Shown in pieces: positions 10,971-22,807 of a DNA stretch of 40,532 nucleotides. How positions within the stretch are numbered: position 1 is the stretch's first letter; every line of letters starts with the position of its first letter. Origin of the DNA: Candidatus Omnitrophota bacterium (GTDB lineage Bacteria; Omnitrophota; Gorgyraeia; Duberdicusellales; 4484-171). The DNA lies in the NCBI GenBank assembly GCA_028711575.1, contig JAQTSA010000004.1, positions 1 to 40,532 on the forward strand, read 5' to 3'. The notes under the pieces were generated by a model that was not told the origin of the DNA, ran no database searches, and saw nothing but the letters and a program-made list of their open reading frames with translations. The position numbers and the translations under genes were made by a program.

Positions 10971-11567
10971 ATGCTAGTTTGTGGTCTAACCGGAAACTTT
11001 TCAAGCGGAAAAACGTTGGCTTTGGGGATATTAAAGGACAAAGGTGCTGATGTCCTCAGCTGTGATGAATTAGTCCATAGTTATTACCGCGATACAAATT
11101 CCGAGGTATTCAAAAAGGTTGCCGCCCTTTTTCCTGACGCAACCGACGCTTTCGGTATTTCCCGGGTAAAATTAGCCGGCAGAGTTATTGCTAATAAAAC
11201 TGATAGACTCAAATTAGAAAGTATCGTCCATCCTCGGGTGATTGCTGACTTAAAAAAATGGATTAAAGCGGCCCGGGGAAAAAAGGGTATAGCTATTGCT
11301 GAAGTACCTTTGCTTTTTGAGAAAAATCTAGCTGATCTTTTCGATTACACAATTCTTGTTTATGTTAAACGCCAGCAGTTAATTTCCCGGATTGTGAAAC
11401 AAAAACGGTTTTCTAAAAGTCAGGCTGAAAAAATGTTGTCGTTATTCCTTCCGATAAGAAAAAAAATAAGGGAAGCGGATTTCTTGATCGACAACAATTC
11501 GAATCTTAAAATATTCAGGAAGAATATAGATTGTGTGTTTAACAGTTTAAACAAAATTAATATTTAA
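10971..11567 (+). CDS. coaE: Dephospho-CoA kinase
   Basis: GLTGNFSSGKTLAL P-loop, VLSCDELVH, IAEVPLLFE, DFLIDNN. Confidence 0.9.
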   Translation: MLVCGLTGNFSSGKTLALGILKDKGADVLSCDELVHSYYRDTNSEVFKKVAALFPDATDAFGISRVKLAGRVIANKTDRLKLESIVHPRVIADLKKWIKAARGKKGIAIAEVPLLFEKNLADLFDYTILVYVKRQQLISRIVKQKRFSKSQAEKMLSLFLPIRKKIREADFLIDNNSNLKIFRKNIDCVFNSLNKINI

Positions 11568-11571
11568 ACGG

Positions 11572-11591
11572 AGCATGTATGTTTTCATGCT
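11572..11591 (+). repeat. Short inverted repeat AGCATG-8-CATGCT upstream of the rho SD
   Basis: AGCATGTATGTTTTCATGCT in the 38-nt coaE-rho gap. Confidence 0.5.
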
Positions 11592-11605
11592 AACAGGAGG
11601 TTTTT

Positions 11606-12865
11606 ATGAATGAGAGAGTTGATATTGCGGCTTTGAAAGAAATGAAAATTTCAGAGCTGAACAAGACCGCGAAAAGTCTTAAAATTAACGGAATAAGCGG
11701 AATGAAAAAACAAGACCTTATATTTACGATTTTACAGGCTAATGCCGAGAAAGAAGGTCTTATGTTCGGCAGCGGAGTTTTGGAAGTTTTGCCGGAAGGG
11801 TTTGGTTTTTTGCGTTCCGGGAACTATAACTATCTTCCTTCACCCGACGATATTTACGTGTCGCCTTCACAAATAAGAAAATTTGCCCTTAAAACCGGCG
11901 ATACAGTAAGTGGGCAAATCCGTCCGCCGAAAGATAATGAAAAGTATTTTGCCCTTTTAAAAGTAGAAGCCGTTAACTTTGAAAGCCCGGAAGCGTCTCG
12001 GAACCGGGTTCTTTTTGATAATTTAACGCCAATATATCCCAAAGACCGGTTTATTATGGAAAGCGGCCCGGAAGAGCCGTCGACAAGAATAATGGATTTG
12101 CTTTGTCCGATTGGTAAGGGACAGCGCGGTACGGTTGTTGCTCCGCCATACAGTGGTAAAACGGTTTTAATGCAGAAAATAGCTAACGCCATAACCAAAG
12201 CTTATCCTGACGTAATTTTGATCATTCTTTTAATCGATGAACGTCCGGAGGAAGTCACAGAAATGAAGATGACGGTTAAGGGTGAAGTTATTTCTTCTAC
12301 TTTTGATGAGCCGGCTCAACGGCACGTTCAGGTGGCTGAGATGGTCTTAGAGAAGGCCAAGCGCTTAGTGGAACACAAGAAAGACGTAGTTATACTGCTT
12401 GACAGTATAACCCGTCTAGCAAGAGCCTACAACCTCGTTGAGCCTCATTCGGGACGTATCCTTTCCGGCGGTATTGATTCTAACGCTCTTCATAAGCCAA
12501 AGCGATTCTTTGGCGCGGCCAGAGCTTTGGAAGAGGGGGGGTCGTTGACGATTATGGCAACAGCTCTCGTTGATACCGGCTCTCGGATGGATGATGTTAT
12601 TTTTGAGGAATTTAAGGGAACCGGAAACATGGAAATTACTCTTGACAGAACCCTTTTTCAAAGGAGAATATACCCTTCAATTGATATTAAACGGTCCAAT
12701 ACCCGTAGAGAAGAGCTGCTTATCGATGCTGACGAGTTGAAGCGAATATGGGTGCTTCGTAAAGCCTTAAATGAGTTGAGCTCAGCTGAAGCTTTGGAAT
12801 TATTGCTGGAAAAGCTCTCAAAAACGAAGAATAACATTGAATTTCTGTTAAGTCTTAATAAATAA
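11606..12865 (+). CDS. rho: Transcription termination factor Rho
   Basis: [75 protein letters not shown]. Confidence 0.97.
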   Translation: MNERVDIAALKEMKISELNKTAKSLKINGISGMKKQDLIFTILQANAEKEGLMFGSGVLEVLPEGFGFLRSGNYNYLPSPDDIYVSPSQIRKFALKTGDTVSGQIRPPKDNEKYFALLKVEAVNFESPEASRNRVLFDNLTPIYPKDRFIMESGPEEPSTRIMDLLCPIGKGQRGTVVAPPYSGKTVLMQKIANAITKAYPDVILIILLIDERPEEVTEMKMTVKGEVISSTFDEPAQRHVQVAEMVLEKAKRLVEHKKDVVILLDSITRLARAYNLVEPHSGRILSGGIDSNALHKPKRFFGAARALEEGGSLTIMATALVDTGSRMDDVIFEEFKGTGNMEITLDRTLFQRRIYPSIDIKRSNTRREELLIDADELKRIWVLRKALNELSSAEALELLLEKLSKTKNNIEFLLSLNK

Positions 12866-12916
12866 GAGGTTAAGCTTAACTAGAAACTAAAAAATTTATA
12901 AAGGGAGGTTGTAAAC

Positions 12917-13120
12917 ATGAAAACTAAAGGGCATCCGAAATATGAGATGACAACAATTATCTGTGCTTGCGGCAATGTCATTCATACTCGGTCAACAAAA
13001 AAAACGATTAACGTTGAAATTTGCGCTAATTGTCATCCTTTTTTTACGGGAAAACAGAAATTTGTTGATTCCGAAGGCCGGGTTGATAAGTTCATAAAGA
13101 AGTACGGCAAAAAGAAGTAA
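12917..13120 (+). CDS. rpmE: 50S ribosomal protein L31 (Cys-containing type)
   Basis: [27 protein letters not shown]...[25 protein letters not shown]. Confidence 0.95.
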   Translation: MKTKGHPKYEMTTIICACGNVIHTRSTKKTINVEICANCHPFFTGKQKFVDSEGRVDKFIKKYGKKK

Positions 13121-13246
13121 TTTTAAGGTTTAGCTTTTGATATTTTGACATAATAGTAAAACTCCAAAAGCATAAACTCTTGAAAGTCCAAGCAAAATCT
13201 ATTTTTCCAGTTGTAACAAGAAAACAGGGTAAACTGACACCTAAAA

Positions 13247-14317
13247 ATGATTAAGTTTGATAAGCTGCGCCAAGAACATCAAAGCCTTTCCCAGGAATTA
13301 TCTTCTCAGGATGTTTTTAAGAATCGAGACCGTTACGCTAAGCTTTCTAAGCGGTTTTCCTTTCTTGAAAAACTTCTTGCCTTGGTTGATATCCGCGATC
13401 AGTATTTAAACGAAAAGAAAGGCCTTCAAGGGTTGATCGATGAACCCAGCGACGATGAAGCTATGAAATCGCTTTTTTGCGAAGAGATGGAATCGCTGAT
13501 TTTGAAAATAAAATCTGTTGATGAAGAGATAGAAGAAAAAATATTTCAGGAAAGCGCGCCGGATCATGACGTAATAATTGAGATACGTTCCGCGGCCGGC
13601 GGCGATGAAGCGGCGCTTTTTGTTGCTGCGCTTTTTAAGATGTACAATCATTATTGCGACTTAAAAGGCTGGTCGCTTGAGGTCTTAAGCTCGCATCCTA
13701 CAGAGATAAAGGGTTTCAAAGAAATTAATTTTTCGGTTAGCGGTCGAGGGGCTTTTGCCCATTTAAAGTATGAAAGCGGAGTTCATCGCGTTCAACGTGT
13801 TCCGGTGACTGAATCAAGCGGGAGAATTCATACTTCAACGGCGACGGTAGCAATGCTGATTGAACCGAAAGAAGTCGAGCTTAACATTAATCCCGAAGAC
13901 TTAAAGATTGATACTTATCGTTCTTCCGGTGCCGGCGGTCAGCATGTTAATACAACCGATTCGGCAGTTAGAATAACACATCTTCCTACGAATATCGTTG
14001 TTGCCTGTCAGGCCGAGAGGTCTCAGATTAAAAATCGGGAAAAAGCAATGCGGGTTTTAAAAGCCAGGATTATGGCTGGAGTGCGGGAGGAAGAAGAAAA
14101 AAAAGTTACAACTGAAAGAAGAATTCAGGTTGGAACCGGCGACCGCAGCGAGAAAATAAGAACATATAATTTTCCTGAACGCCGGGTCACCGATCACAGG
14201 ATCAACTTAACTTTATACCGGTTAGAATCAATACTTGAAGGGGATCTTGACGAAATTGTTTCCAGTCTTATTAAGGCCGAACGAAAAAAAATATATGAAG
14301 CTCAAGGATTGGTGTGA
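13247..14317 (+). CDS. prfA: Peptide chain release factor 1
   Basis: [57 protein letters not shown] (GGQ motif). Confidence 0.96.
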   Translation: MIKFDKLRQEHQSLSQELSSQDVFKNRDRYAKLSKRFSFLEKLLALVDIRDQYLNEKKGLQGLIDEPSDDEAMKSLFCEEMESLILKIKSVDEEIEEKIFQESAPDHDVIIEIRSAAGGDEAALFVAALFKMYNHYCDLKGWSLEVLSSHPTEIKGFKEINFSVSGRGAFAHLKYESGVHRVQRVPVTESSGRIHTSTATVAMLIEPKEVELNINPEDLKIDTYRSSGAGGQHVNTTDSAVRITHLPTNIVVACQAERSQIKNREKAMRVLKARIMAGVREEEEKKVTTERRIQVGTGDRSEKIRTYNFPERRVTDHRINLTLYRLESILEGDLDEIVSSLIKAERKKIYEAQGLV

Positions 14318-15113
14318 TCTAAATAGAAAATTTTTTACTGAAAGTGATTTCCGATATTTAATAAATACTAATTTTTCTTTTGAATCCTGTTTTGAGACTA
14401 GTACGGTATTTTTATCGGATGAGAATGTTGTTTTTTTAAACCGAGTTCTTGATCGTTACCGCAACGGTGAGCCTTTAGCCTATATATTGGGTAAAGAAGA
14501 GTTTTACGGCTTGGAATTTAAGGTAAATCCGGACGTTTTAATCCCGCGTAAAGAAACTGAATTAATCGTCGAATATTGTATAGATTTGATTCAAAGCCGA
14601 AAATTTGTTAAAGTTTTAGATTTATGCTGTGGAAGCGCTGTTATCGCGATAACGGTTAAAAAAATGACAGCTATGGCTTTAAATCTTACAGCGGCGGATA
14701 TCAGTGAAAAAGCTTTAGCTGTGGCTAGCGAGAACTCTCAAAAACATAATCAGAACATACGCTTTGTAGCAAGCGATTTGTATTCGGCTCTTGAGGGTGA
14801 GAAATTTGACCTTATTATTTCTAATCCTCCTTATGTAAAAACCGGCCAAATAGAAGGTTCTTTAAAGTTTGAGCCAATAATTGCTCTTGATGGCGGGTTT
14901 GACGGATTATTTTTTATTCGAAGGATATTAGCTGAATCTTTAATCTTTCTTAATCCATCGTCCTGTTTGGTAATCGAAATCGGCTATGATCAGCGGTTAG
15001 AGGTAATCGAGCTTGCCTCAAAGTATGGATATGATATTATAGGCTGGGTGAAGGATTATAGCCAACATTTTCGCGGTATTGTTTTAAGGCTAAAAGAAAC
15101 GAAAAATCAATAA
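14295..15113 (+). CDS. prmC: Release factor glutamine methyltransferase
   Basis: [56 protein letters not shown] 14295 overlaps the prfA end. Confidence 0.94.
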   Translation: MKLKDWCDLNRKFFTESDFRYLINTNFSFESCFETSTVFLSDENVVFLNRVLDRYRNGEPLAYILGKEEFYGLEFKVNPDVLIPRKETELIVEYCIDLIQSRKFVKVLDLCCGSAVIAITVKKMTAMALNLTAADISEKALAVASENSQKHNQNIRFVASDLYSALEGEKFDLIISNPPYVKTGQIEGSLKFEPIIALDGGFDGLFFIRRILAESLIFLNPSSCLVIEIGYDQRLEVIELASKYGYDIIGWVKDYSQHFRGIVLRLKETKNQ

Positions 15114-15148
15114 ACTGAAAATAAAATCTTTTAGATTTAGAGGTTAAA

Positions 15149-16417
15149 ATGGACAAATTCATAATTCAAAAATCGTCGTTAAAGGGTGAAGTTAAGATTA
15201 GCGGTTCTAAGAATGCTGCTCTGCCGGTTATGGCGGCAACTCTTTTAACTGATGGGCAATGTGTCATAAAAAATGTGCCTGATTTAAGTGATATTCGAAC
15301 AATGGTTAAGATTTTGGAATGCTTAGGCAAGGAAATAAAGTTTGAAGAAAACACTCTGATCGTAAAGAAAAGCTCAAAGAAGCTAAATCCCGGTTTTATT
15401 GCTCCTTATCGATTGGTTCGGACGATGCGGGCATCTTTTTGTTGTTTGGGTCCGCTTTTAGCCAAACGAAAAAAAGCTAAAGTAGCCTTACCGGGGGGCT
15501 GTGTAATCGGCCCTCGACCAGTAGATCTGCATTTGAAAGGTTTAAGTCAATTAGGGGCTAAAGTTTCGATTGAAAATGGCTATTGTGTCGCTGGCGGCAA
15601 AGATTTAAAAGGTTGTCATCTATATTTAGGCGGACAATTCGGTTCTTCAGTTCTTGCTACCGCTAACGTTTTAATGGCCGCGACTTTAATTGAAGGTAAA
15701 ACTGTTATTGAACACGCGGCCTGTGAGCCGGAAATTGAAATGTTGGCATTATTTTTAAAAAGTATGGGTGCTGATATTGAGGGTGAAGCAACGCCATTGA
15801 TTACCGTTCGGGGCCAAAAAAGCCTCTCGGGAACAACTTTTGAAGTTATACCGGACAGGATTGAGGCTGCTACGTTTATTGCCGCTGCTTTAGCTACAAA
15901 ATCCAGCATTACATTAACCGGTGTAAATCTTAAACATCTTACGGCGGTAATCGATGTTGTAAAGATGATTGGCGGACAAGTTATAGAAACTAATGGCGCC
16001 TGCCGGGTAAATGTTCCTTCGAAATTGTCTCCGGTAAATATTACAACTTTTTCCTATCCCGGGTTTCCGACCGATCTGCAAGCTCAGTTTATGGTAGCGT
16101 TAAGTTTGGCTTCTGGCATATCGCTGATTACTGAGAAGATTTATCCTGACCGATTTATGCATGTAGCCGAACTAAACAGAATGGGCGCTTCGATTCAGCG
16201 CAGCGGCCCTTACGCCATTATTGAAGGTAAAGAGGCTTTATTTGGCGCTGAGGTAATGGCTTCAGATTTAAGGGCTTCAGCGGCTTTAGTTATCGCTGGG
16301 CTCGCCGCTTTGGGTAAAACCGAAGTATTAAGAGTTTATCATATTGACCGGGGTTATGAAAAAATAGAAGAAAAGTTCAGTAAACTAGGGGCTAAAATCA
16401 AGAGAGAAAAACAGTAA
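15149..16417 (+). CDS. murA: UDP-N-acetylglucosamine 1-carboxyvinyltransferase
   Basis: SLKGEVKISGSKNAALPVMAATLL, RTMRASFCCLGPLLAKRKKAKVALPGGCVIGPRPVDLHLKGL, FPTDLQAQFM. Confidence 0.96.
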   Translation: MDKFIIQKSSLKGEVKISGSKNAALPVMAATLLTDGQCVIKNVPDLSDIRTMVKILECLGKEIKFEENTLIVKKSSKKLNPGFIAPYRLVRTMRASFCCLGPLLAKRKKAKVALPGGCVIGPRPVDLHLKGLSQLGAKVSIENGYCVAGGKDLKGCHLYLGGQFGSSVLATANVLMAATLIEGKTVIEHAACEPEIEMLALFLKSMGADIEGEATPLITVRGQKSLSGTTFEVIPDRIEAATFIAAALATKSSITLTGVNLKHLTAVIDVVKMIGGQVIETNGACRVNVPSKLSPVNITTFSYPGFPTDLQAQFMVALSLASGISLITEKIYPDRFMHVAELNRMGASIQRSGPYAIIEGKEALFGAEVMASDLRASAALVIAGLAALGKTEVLRVYHIDRGYEKIEEKFSKLGAKIKREKQ

Positions 16418-16490
16418 ATACCAAAATAAAAAATTAAAGCGATACTTGGGATTTTGCTGTTTGTTAAAGAGCATTTTTAAATTTGAAAAT

Positions 16491-17057
16491 ATGCAAGTTT
16501 TAGTGATTGATAATTACGATTCATTTACTTATAACCTCGTTCAATATTTGGAAGAGCTTGGCGCAAATACTATCGTTTTTAGAAACGATAAAGTTAGTTT
16601 ACGCCGTTTGAATAAACTTTCTTTTGAAAAAATACTGATATCTCCCGGCCCGGGCACGCCGCTTGATTCGGGAATAAGCCGTGATGTTATAATTGAATTT
16701 TACAAGCGGACTCCGATACTGGGAGTTTGTCTGGGGCATCAGTGTATTGGTTATAATTTTGGCGCGAAAATTGTTCGGGCATCGAGAATAATGCATGGTA
16801 AAACATCGCTTATTGAACATAATAATCGTGGCATTTTTAAAGGATTGAAGAATCCTTTTTTAGCTACAAGATATCATTCTTTGATTATTAAACGAGACAC
16901 TTTGCCTGATAATTTAGAGGTTACCGCCTGGACGAAAGATGGTATAATAATGGGCGTTAAAGAAAAGAAATATCCTTTATTTGGAGTGCAGTTCCATCCC
17001 GAATCGATATTAACAGAGGAAGGCCGGAAAATGTTATTGAATTTTCTTGAAATTTAA
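16491..17057 (+). CDS. trpG: Anthranilate synthase / aminodeoxychorismate synthase glutamine amidotransferase
   Basis: LVIDNYDSFTYNLVQYLEELG, ISPGPGTP, GVCLGHQCIGYNFGAKI, GVQFHPESILTEEG. Confidence 0.93.
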   Translation: MQVLVIDNYDSFTYNLVQYLEELGANTIVFRNDKVSLRRLNKLSFEKILISPGPGTPLDSGISRDVIIEFYKRTPILGVCLGHQCIGYNFGAKIVRASRIMHGKTSLIEHNNRGIFKGLKNPFLATRYHSLIIKRDTLPDNLEVTAWTKDGIIMGVKEKKYPLFGVQFHPESILTEEGRKMLLNFLEI

Positions 17058-17083
17058 GGTTTATAAATTCATATTTAGTAATA

Positions 17084-18124
17084 ATGGGCATTAAAACTTC
17101 TATATCCAGGCTGGTAGATAAAAAAGATTTGAGCTTCCAAGAGGCTAAATTGGTTTTTGAGGATATTTTTGAAGATAAAGCCGAAGAAACCCAAATAGCG
17201 GCTTTTTTTACAGCTTTAAAGATCAAGCAGGAAACTGAAGCTGAACTTTCAGCCGCCGTTGATGTTATCCGGGCCAGGTCAAAAAAAATAAACAGCCGGG
17301 ACCGGTTCTTAGGTGTTACCGATAAAGATGACTGTCTTTTTGACACTTGCGGTACAGGGGGGTCAGGCGTTAATAAATTTAATATTTCAACGGCTGTCGC
17401 TTTTGTCGTTAGCTCTTTAGGGATTAAAGTTGCTAAACATGGAAATAAAGCTATGTCTTCCAATTGCGGCAGTGCCGATGTTTTAGAATCATTAGGCGTC
17501 AATATCTTAGCTGATTCTTCAGTTATGGAATCAGCGATTAAGGATATCGGTTTTTGTTTTTTATATGCTCCGATGTATCACAGCGCTTTAGCGAAAGTTG
17601 CTAAAATAAGAAGAGATCTTGGAATCCGTACGATATTTAATATTTTAGGTCCACTTTGTTCTCCGGCCGAACTTACTCATCAACTTTTAGGAGTTTATTC
17701 CAGAAGTTTTGTCCCGGTTGTGGCTCGGGTTTTAAAAAGAGCCGGTATACGTTCAGCTTTTGTTGTATATAGTGAGGACTTAAAAGATGAAATATCCTTA
17801 AGCGCTCCGACTTTTGTCGCCCATCTTAAGGGCAAAACAGTTAAAAATTTTACATTAAAAGCCTCAGATTTTGGCTTGAAGCCGCTTAAGCTTAAAGATC
17901 TTGAAGTCAAAAATGCTAAAGAAAGTGCCCGGGTTATTCAAGAAATTTTTAAAGGTGTAAAAGGGCCTAAAAGAGATATTGTTTTAGCTAACGCGTCAAG
18001 CTGTTTTTATATTTTGGGTAGGGTTAAAACCCTTAAAGCCGGGGTGGTTTTAGCTTCGGACTTAATTGACAGCGGAAAAGTTATCAAGCAGTTTAATAAT
18101 TTTAAAAAGTTCGTAAAAAACTAA
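17084..18124 (+). CDS. trpD: Anthranilate phosphoribosyltransferase
   Basis: DTCGTGGSGVNKFNISTAVAFV, AKHGNKAMSSNCGSADVLESLGVN, RTIFNILGPLCSPA. Confidence 0.96.
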   Translation: MGIKTSISRLVDKKDLSFQEAKLVFEDIFEDKAEETQIAAFFTALKIKQETEAELSAAVDVIRARSKKINSRDRFLGVTDKDDCLFDTCGTGGSGVNKFNISTAVAFVVSSLGIKVAKHGNKAMSSNCGSADVLESLGVNILADSSVMESAIKDIGFCFLYAPMYHSALAKVAKIRRDLGIRTIFNILGPLCSPAELTHQLLGVYSRSFVPVVARVLKRAGIRSAFVVYSEDLKDEISLSAPTFVAHLKGKTVKNFTLKASDFGLKPLKLKDLEVKNAKESARVIQEIFKGVKGPKRDIVLANASSCFYILGRVKTLKAGVVLASDLIDSGKVIKQFNNFKKFVKN

Positions 18125-18906
18125 TGCATAAAGTATTATCTTTAGTTATTGAAGCCAAGAAAAGAAGAATTGAAGTCTTGAAAAAGAATATCGAGGCTTT
18201 ACGTTCCTTAGCTAAAAAACCTTCCGGTACCGCCTTATCATTTAAAGCGGCGTTATCTCGCGATAAAAAAATTTCGATGATCGCTGAATTAAAACAAGCT
18301 TCACCTTCATCGGGCGTGCTCAGGAAGGTTTTTAATCCAGTTGAGATAGCTAAGATTTATCAAGACCTGAAAGTTAACGCCCTTTCAGTCTTAACTGAAG
18401 AAGAGTTCTTTCTCGGCAAGCTCCAGTATATTGAGGATATTAAGAAAAAAGTCTCGTTGCCGATATTGCGAAAAGATTTCATTCTTGACGAAGCTCAAGT
18501 TTTTGAGACAAAGGCTGCCGGCGCTGACGCGATATTGCTGATAATGGGCATTTTAAATGATTCAAAATTCGAAACGCTTTATAATTTAAGTAAAGAATTA
18601 GGCTTGGACGTTGTGGTTGAGGTACACACTGAAAAGGAACTGAAAAAAGTTTTAAAATTCGGTGTTGATATAGTAGGGATTAACAACCGGAATTTACATA
18701 CTTTTAAAGTTGACATAAAAAAAACAGAGAAATTAATACCGTTTATACCTTCCAATGTCTTAAAAATAAGCGAAAGCGGAATAAGCAGCACCAAAGATAT
18801 TCTATGGCTGAAAGGTCTGGGGGTTAATGCCGTACTGATCGGCACGGCGATTATGCTTTCTGATGATATCGCGTTGACAGTTAATCAGATGCATATTGAT
18901 AAGTAA
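18124..18906 (+). CDS. trpC: Indole-3-glycerol-phosphate synthase
   Basis: MIAELKQASPSSGVLR, ALSVLTEEEFFLGKLQYI, LPILRKDFILDEAQ, GINNRNLHTFKVD, ISESGI. Confidence 0.96.
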   Translation: MHKVLSLVIEAKKRRIEVLKKNIEALRSLAKKPSGTALSFKAALSRDKKISMIAELKQASPSSGVLRKVFNPVEIAKIYQDLKVNALSVLTEEEFFLGKLQYIEDIKKKVSLPILRKDFILDEAQVFETKAAGADAILLIMGILNDSKFETLYNLSKELGLDVVVEVHTEKELKKVLKFGVDIVGINNRNLHTFKVDIKKTEKLIPFIPSNVLKISESGISSTKDILWLKGLGVNAVLIGTAIMLSDDIALTVNQMHIDK

Positions 18907-18920
18907 TTTATATTTTTAAA

Positions 18921-19541
18921 ATGATAAAAATAAAAATTTGCGGTATTACTAATCTTGAAGACGCTTTATTCTGTTCTTCTAACGGGGCGGATGCTTTGGG
19001 CTTTATTTTTGCCGTTAAAAGTCCCCGTTGCCTTAAGCCGCGGCAGGCAAAAAAAATAATTGAAAAGCTTGACCCTTTTATTACAAAAATCGGTGTTTTT
19101 ATGGATCAAGAGCCGGAAAAAGTCCTTGAATTGGCGCGTTATCTAAAGCTTGATGGTCTGCAATTCCATGGCAATGAAAGCCCCAATTATTGCCGGAACT
19201 TTTCTGAAGAATTTAAAGTCATCAAGGTTCTTTTTCCCGAAAATAGTCCTTTTGAAGTCAAAGTGAATAAATATAAAAACCTGACTTTTTTGTTTGATAT
19301 TCCCTATAAGGATAAAAAGGATAAAGGCCTTTTTTTCTCTCGGGAGATTCTCGATGAGATAAATTATTTGATATCGAAAAAAGTAAGGGTCATTCTTTCC
19401 GGTGGAATAAACAGCACTAACATTTCAAAGCTTAAAAAAAATAAACCTTATGCTTTTGATGTTTGCAGCAGCATAGAAACAATTGTCGGCAAAAAGGATA
19501 AAGCGGCAGTTAAACAGTTAATTGGAGCAATAAAAAAATGA
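18921..19541 (+). CDS. trpF: Phosphoribosylanthranilate isomerase
   Basis: [47 protein letters not shown]. Confidence 0.95.
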   Translation: MIKIKICGITNLEDALFCSSNGADALGFIFAVKSPRCLKPRQAKKIIEKLDPFITKIGVFMDQEPEKVLELARYLKLDGLQFHGNESPNYCRNFSEEFKVIKVLFPENSPFEVKVNKYKNLTFLFDIPYKDKKDKGLFFSREILDEINYLISKKVRVILSGGINSTNISKLKKNKPYAFDVCSSIETIVGKKDKAAVKQLIGAIKK

Positions 19542-20716
19542 AGTTGCCTGATAAAAGAGGATATTACGGGTCTTTTGGCGGTAAGTTCGTGCCCGAGACT
19601 CTGTCTTTTTGTTTAAACGAATTAGAATCGGCCTATCGAACTGCTTTAAAAGATAAGCAATTTAAGAAAAAAGTCTCAGCCCTTCTTATAGAATATGCTA
19701 ATCGGCCGACACCGTTATATTATGCTGAAAAGCTGAGTTCAAAGTTCGGTATGAGAATTTATCTCAAAAGAGAAGACTTGCTTCATACCGGTGCTCATAA
19801 GATTAATAACGCTCTTGCTCAAGCGATGTTAGCTAAGTTTATGAAAAAGCCCAGGATCATTGCTGAGACTGGAGCCGGCCAACATGGCGTTGCGGTAGCC
19901 ACGGCAGCTGGTCTTTTAGGGTTTAAATGTGATATTTATATGGGCGCCGCTGATGTGTCGCGTCAAAGCATGAACGTGTTTCGGATGAAAGTTTTAGGAG
20001 CAAATGTTATTAGTGTTAACACTGGTTCTAAAACTTTAAAAGATGCCTGCAACCAGGCAATTCGTGATTGGGTTAGCAGTGTTGACAATACTTATTATCT
20101 TATCGGATCAACCATTGGCCCTCACCCCTATCCGGAAATGGTTCGTAATTTTCAATCAGTTATCGGTATTGAAGCCAGAAAACAGATACTTCAAATCCGG
20201 GGCCGTCTTCCCGATTTTCTTGTTGCCTGTGTTGGCGGCGGGAGTAATGCTATTGGTCTTTTTTATCCTTTTTATAAGGATAGCAAAGTTAAATTCATTG
20301 GGGTTGAAGCTGCCGGTTTAGGTTTAATGAGTGACAATTCAGCTTCTTTGGCTAAAGGCCGGGTTGGGGTTTTTCAAGGTGCTAAGTCCTTTTTACTCCA
20401 AGATTGCTTTGGCCAGGTTAAAGAGGCTCATTCTGTTGCCCCGGGCCTTGATTATCCCGGAGTAGGTCCGGAACATTCTTTTTATAAGGAAACTAAACGT
20501 GCTGAATATGTAACGATTGATGATAAAGAAGCTCTTTGGGGATTTAAGACCCTTTCGGAAATCGAAGGCATTATTCCGGCGCTGGAGTCGTCTCATGCTA
20601 TCGCTTACCTTAAACGGTTAGCTCCTTTGAATAGAGGTAAGACCGTTATAGTATGTCTTTCCGGCCGAGGCGACAAGGATTTAAACATTGTGATGGAACA
20701 ACTTGGTGACAAATGA
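19538..20716 (+). CDS. trpB: Tryptophan synthase beta chain
   Basis: [56 protein letters not shown]. Confidence 0.97.
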   Translation: MKLPDKRGYYGSFGGKFVPETLSFCLNELESAYRTALKDKQFKKKVSALLIEYANRPTPLYYAEKLSSKFGMRIYLKREDLLHTGAHKINNALAQAMLAKFMKKPRIIAETGAGQHGVAVATAAGLLGFKCDIYMGAADVSRQSMNVFRMKVLGANVISVNTGSKTLKDACNQAIRDWVSSVDNTYYLIGSTIGPHPYPEMVRNFQSVIGIEARKQILQIRGRLPDFLVACVGGGSNAIGLFYPFYKDSKVKFIGVEAAGLGLMSDNSASLAKGRVGVFQGAKSFLLQDCFGQVKEAHSVAPGLDYPGVGPEHSFYKETKRAEYVTIDDKEALWGFKTLSEIEGIIPALESSHAIAYLKRLAPLNRGKTVIVCLSGRGDKDLNIVMEQLGDK

Positions 20717-21495
20717 GAATCGAAGATAAATTGAATCAGCTGAAAGCTAACAATCAAAAAGCCTTTAATGTCTACGTGCCTTTTGGTTACCCAACAATTA
20801 AGGCTAGTCGCGATATTGTTTTGACTCTTTTTGATAATGGTGTAGATATTGTCGAGTTAGGAATTCCTTTCTCTGATCCTTTAGCTGACGGCCCGATTAT
20901 TCAGGAGGCGACTTCAGTAGCTTTAGGCGGTGGGGCTAACGTGGATAAGATGTTTGATTTTCTTGCTCAGATAAAGGAAAAAACCGACAACCCGATTGTG
21001 ATAATGACTTATTTTAACCCGGTGTTTGCTTACGGAGTAACTTCTTTTTTTAAAAAGATGAAAAAGGTGTCTTGTTCAGGAATTATGGTAGTCGATTTAC
21101 CTTTAGAAGAAAGTCAAGACTATCTTGAAAAGACCAGAGACTACAATTTAGAACCGATATTTTTTATAACTCCGACCACTTCAAGCTCACGGGCTGAAAA
21201 GATAGCAAAAATTTCTCGGGGATTTATTTATTATATTTCAGTTAAAGGTACTACCGGCCCTCGGGATTTGGTTTATCCGGTACTGAAAAAAAACATTGAT
21301 CAGCTCAAAAAAATAACAGAAACTTCAATTTGTGTCGGTTTTGGAATTCACGAAAAGAAACAGGTGCAAGAGATAAATAAATTTGCTGACGGAGTTATCA
21401 TCGGCAGTGAAATAGTAAGCTTTATTGCCCGAGAGCATAAATCTAAAGGCTTTCTGGCCAAATTAGGCAAAAAAGTTCGTTCCTTAAAAGGTTAG
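20713..21495 (+). CDS. trpA: Tryptophan synthase alpha chain
   Basis: [54 protein letters not shown] overlap with trpB. Confidence 0.97.
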   Translation: MRIEDKLNQLKANNQKAFNVYVPFGYPTIKASRDIVLTLFDNGVDIVELGIPFSDPLADGPIIQEATSVALGGGANVDKMFDFLAQIKEKTDNPIVIMTYFNPVFAYGVTSFFKKMKKVSCSGIMVVDLPLEESQDYLEKTRDYNLEPIFFITPTTSSSRAEKIAKISRGFIYYISVKGTTGPRDLVYPVLKKNIDQLKKITETSICVGFGIHEKKQVQEINKFADGVIIGSEIVSFIAREHKSKGFLAKLGKKVRSLKG

Positions 21496-21528
21496 CCAAC
21501 CTAAGAACTTAAATACAAGGAAATTATT

Positions 21529-22794
21529 ATGTACCAAATAAATAAAGTGAGCGGTTTAACGACAATAGTTTCTTCTTTTAAGGGGGTTGAAACTGCTTCC
21601 TTGGGGTTTTTTCTTGATGTTGGGTCTCGCTTTGAGACTAAAGAGTCTAAGGGTATCGCGCATTTTTTAGAACATCTTCTTTTCAAAGGCAGCGGCAAAT
21701 ACTCTTATAAAAAAATTAAGCAGGAAATAGAGGGCCGGGGAGGAGCTTTAAACGCTTTTACTTCTCATGAGATTACGGCTTATTATGCCTATTTTCTGAA
21801 AAAGAATTTTGATAAAACATTTGATATTTTGTTTGATATGGTTTGCAACCCTTTATTGCGTGATTCGGACATTGAGAAAGAGCGGACAGTTATTTTAGAA
21901 GAAATAAAAATGTATAACGATCTTCCTTCTTCTCGGGTTCAGTCTTTGCTAGAATCCCTAATCTGGCCAAAACATCCTTTAGGCGAGGAAGTTTTAGGGA
22001 ATCCTGAAACTGTGGCAAGTATTGGCCGCGGTGATTTAAAAAAATTTAAAGAAAGATACTATTCGCCGGAAAATATAGTTTTTTCTTTTTGTGGTGATAT
22101 TGAGCGAGATGATTTGCTGGAAAGAATAACCGGCCCAATCCGGTCTATTCCGTCTGGTGCGGCCGCTAAAAAAAGCTTATCGCCGAAAAGTCTTCAAGGG
22201 TTGAACATAACTGTTGAGTCTAAAAAATTGGAGCAAGCCTATCTTTGTCTGGGGTTTCGTTCTTTAAGTTATCAAAGTGAATTTTTGCTTTGTGGCGAAC
22301 TGGTAAATGTTTTGCTGGGAGCTAATATGAGCAGCCGTTTATTTGAGGAAGTTAGAGAAAAAAGGGGTCTTTGCTACGATATATCTACTGATGTCAGAAA
22401 ATATAAAGATAGCGGTGCTTTTGTTGTTAGTTTGGGTTTAGACAAGGCTAAAGTCTTAATAGCCCTTAAAGCGATATTGGAACAATTGAATAAAATAAGG
22501 AATATTCCTGTTTCCAAGAGTGAATTATCTCGAGCAAAAGATTTCTTTTTGGGTCAATTAGCTATGCTGTTAGAGCGGCCTCAGGGGCGGATGTTTTATC
22601 TGGCCGAGAACTATCTCGCTCAGAAAAAAGTTAAGCAGTACCGGCAGATTCAGGAGGAAATAAACAGAATAACGCCTCAGGATATACAGAAAATAGCCGC
22701 GCTGATTATTGATCAAAAAAACATGGCCCTTGCTTGTATTGGTGATTTTGATTTTAATTTTAAAGATAAAATATACAAAACAATTGTTGGATAA
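21529..22794 (+). CDS. M16 family zinc metallopeptidase (insulinase-like)
   Basis: HFLEHLLFKGSGKYS (HxxEH inverted zinc motif), EREVILEEI-like EKERTVILEEIKMYND, REKRGLCYDIS. Confidence 0.93.
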   Translation: MYQINKVSGLTTIVSSFKGVETASLGFFLDVGSRFETKESKGIAHFLEHLLFKGSGKYSYKKIKQEIEGRGGALNAFTSHEITAYYAYFLKKNFDKTFDILFDMVCNPLLRDSDIEKERTVILEEIKMYNDLPSSRVQSLLESLIWPKHPLGEEVLGNPETVASIGRGDLKKFKERYYSPENIVFSFCGDIERDDLLERITGPIRSIPSGAAAKKSLSPKSLQGLNITVESKKLEQAYLCLGFRSLSYQSEFLLCGELVNVLLGANMSSRLFEEVREKRGLCYDISTDVRKYKDSGAFVVSLGLDKAKVLIALKAILEQLNKIRNIPVSKSELSRAKDFFLGQLAMLLERPQGRMFYLAENYLAQKKVKQYRQIQEEINRITPQDIQKIAALIIDQKNMALACIGDFDFNFKDKIYKTIVG

Positions 22795-22807
22795 CAAGGA
22801 GGCAATT

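Noticed and set aside
20043-20321. 92-aa plus-strand ORF inside trpB
   Set aside because: Out-of-frame ORF fully nested in a well-supported trpB.
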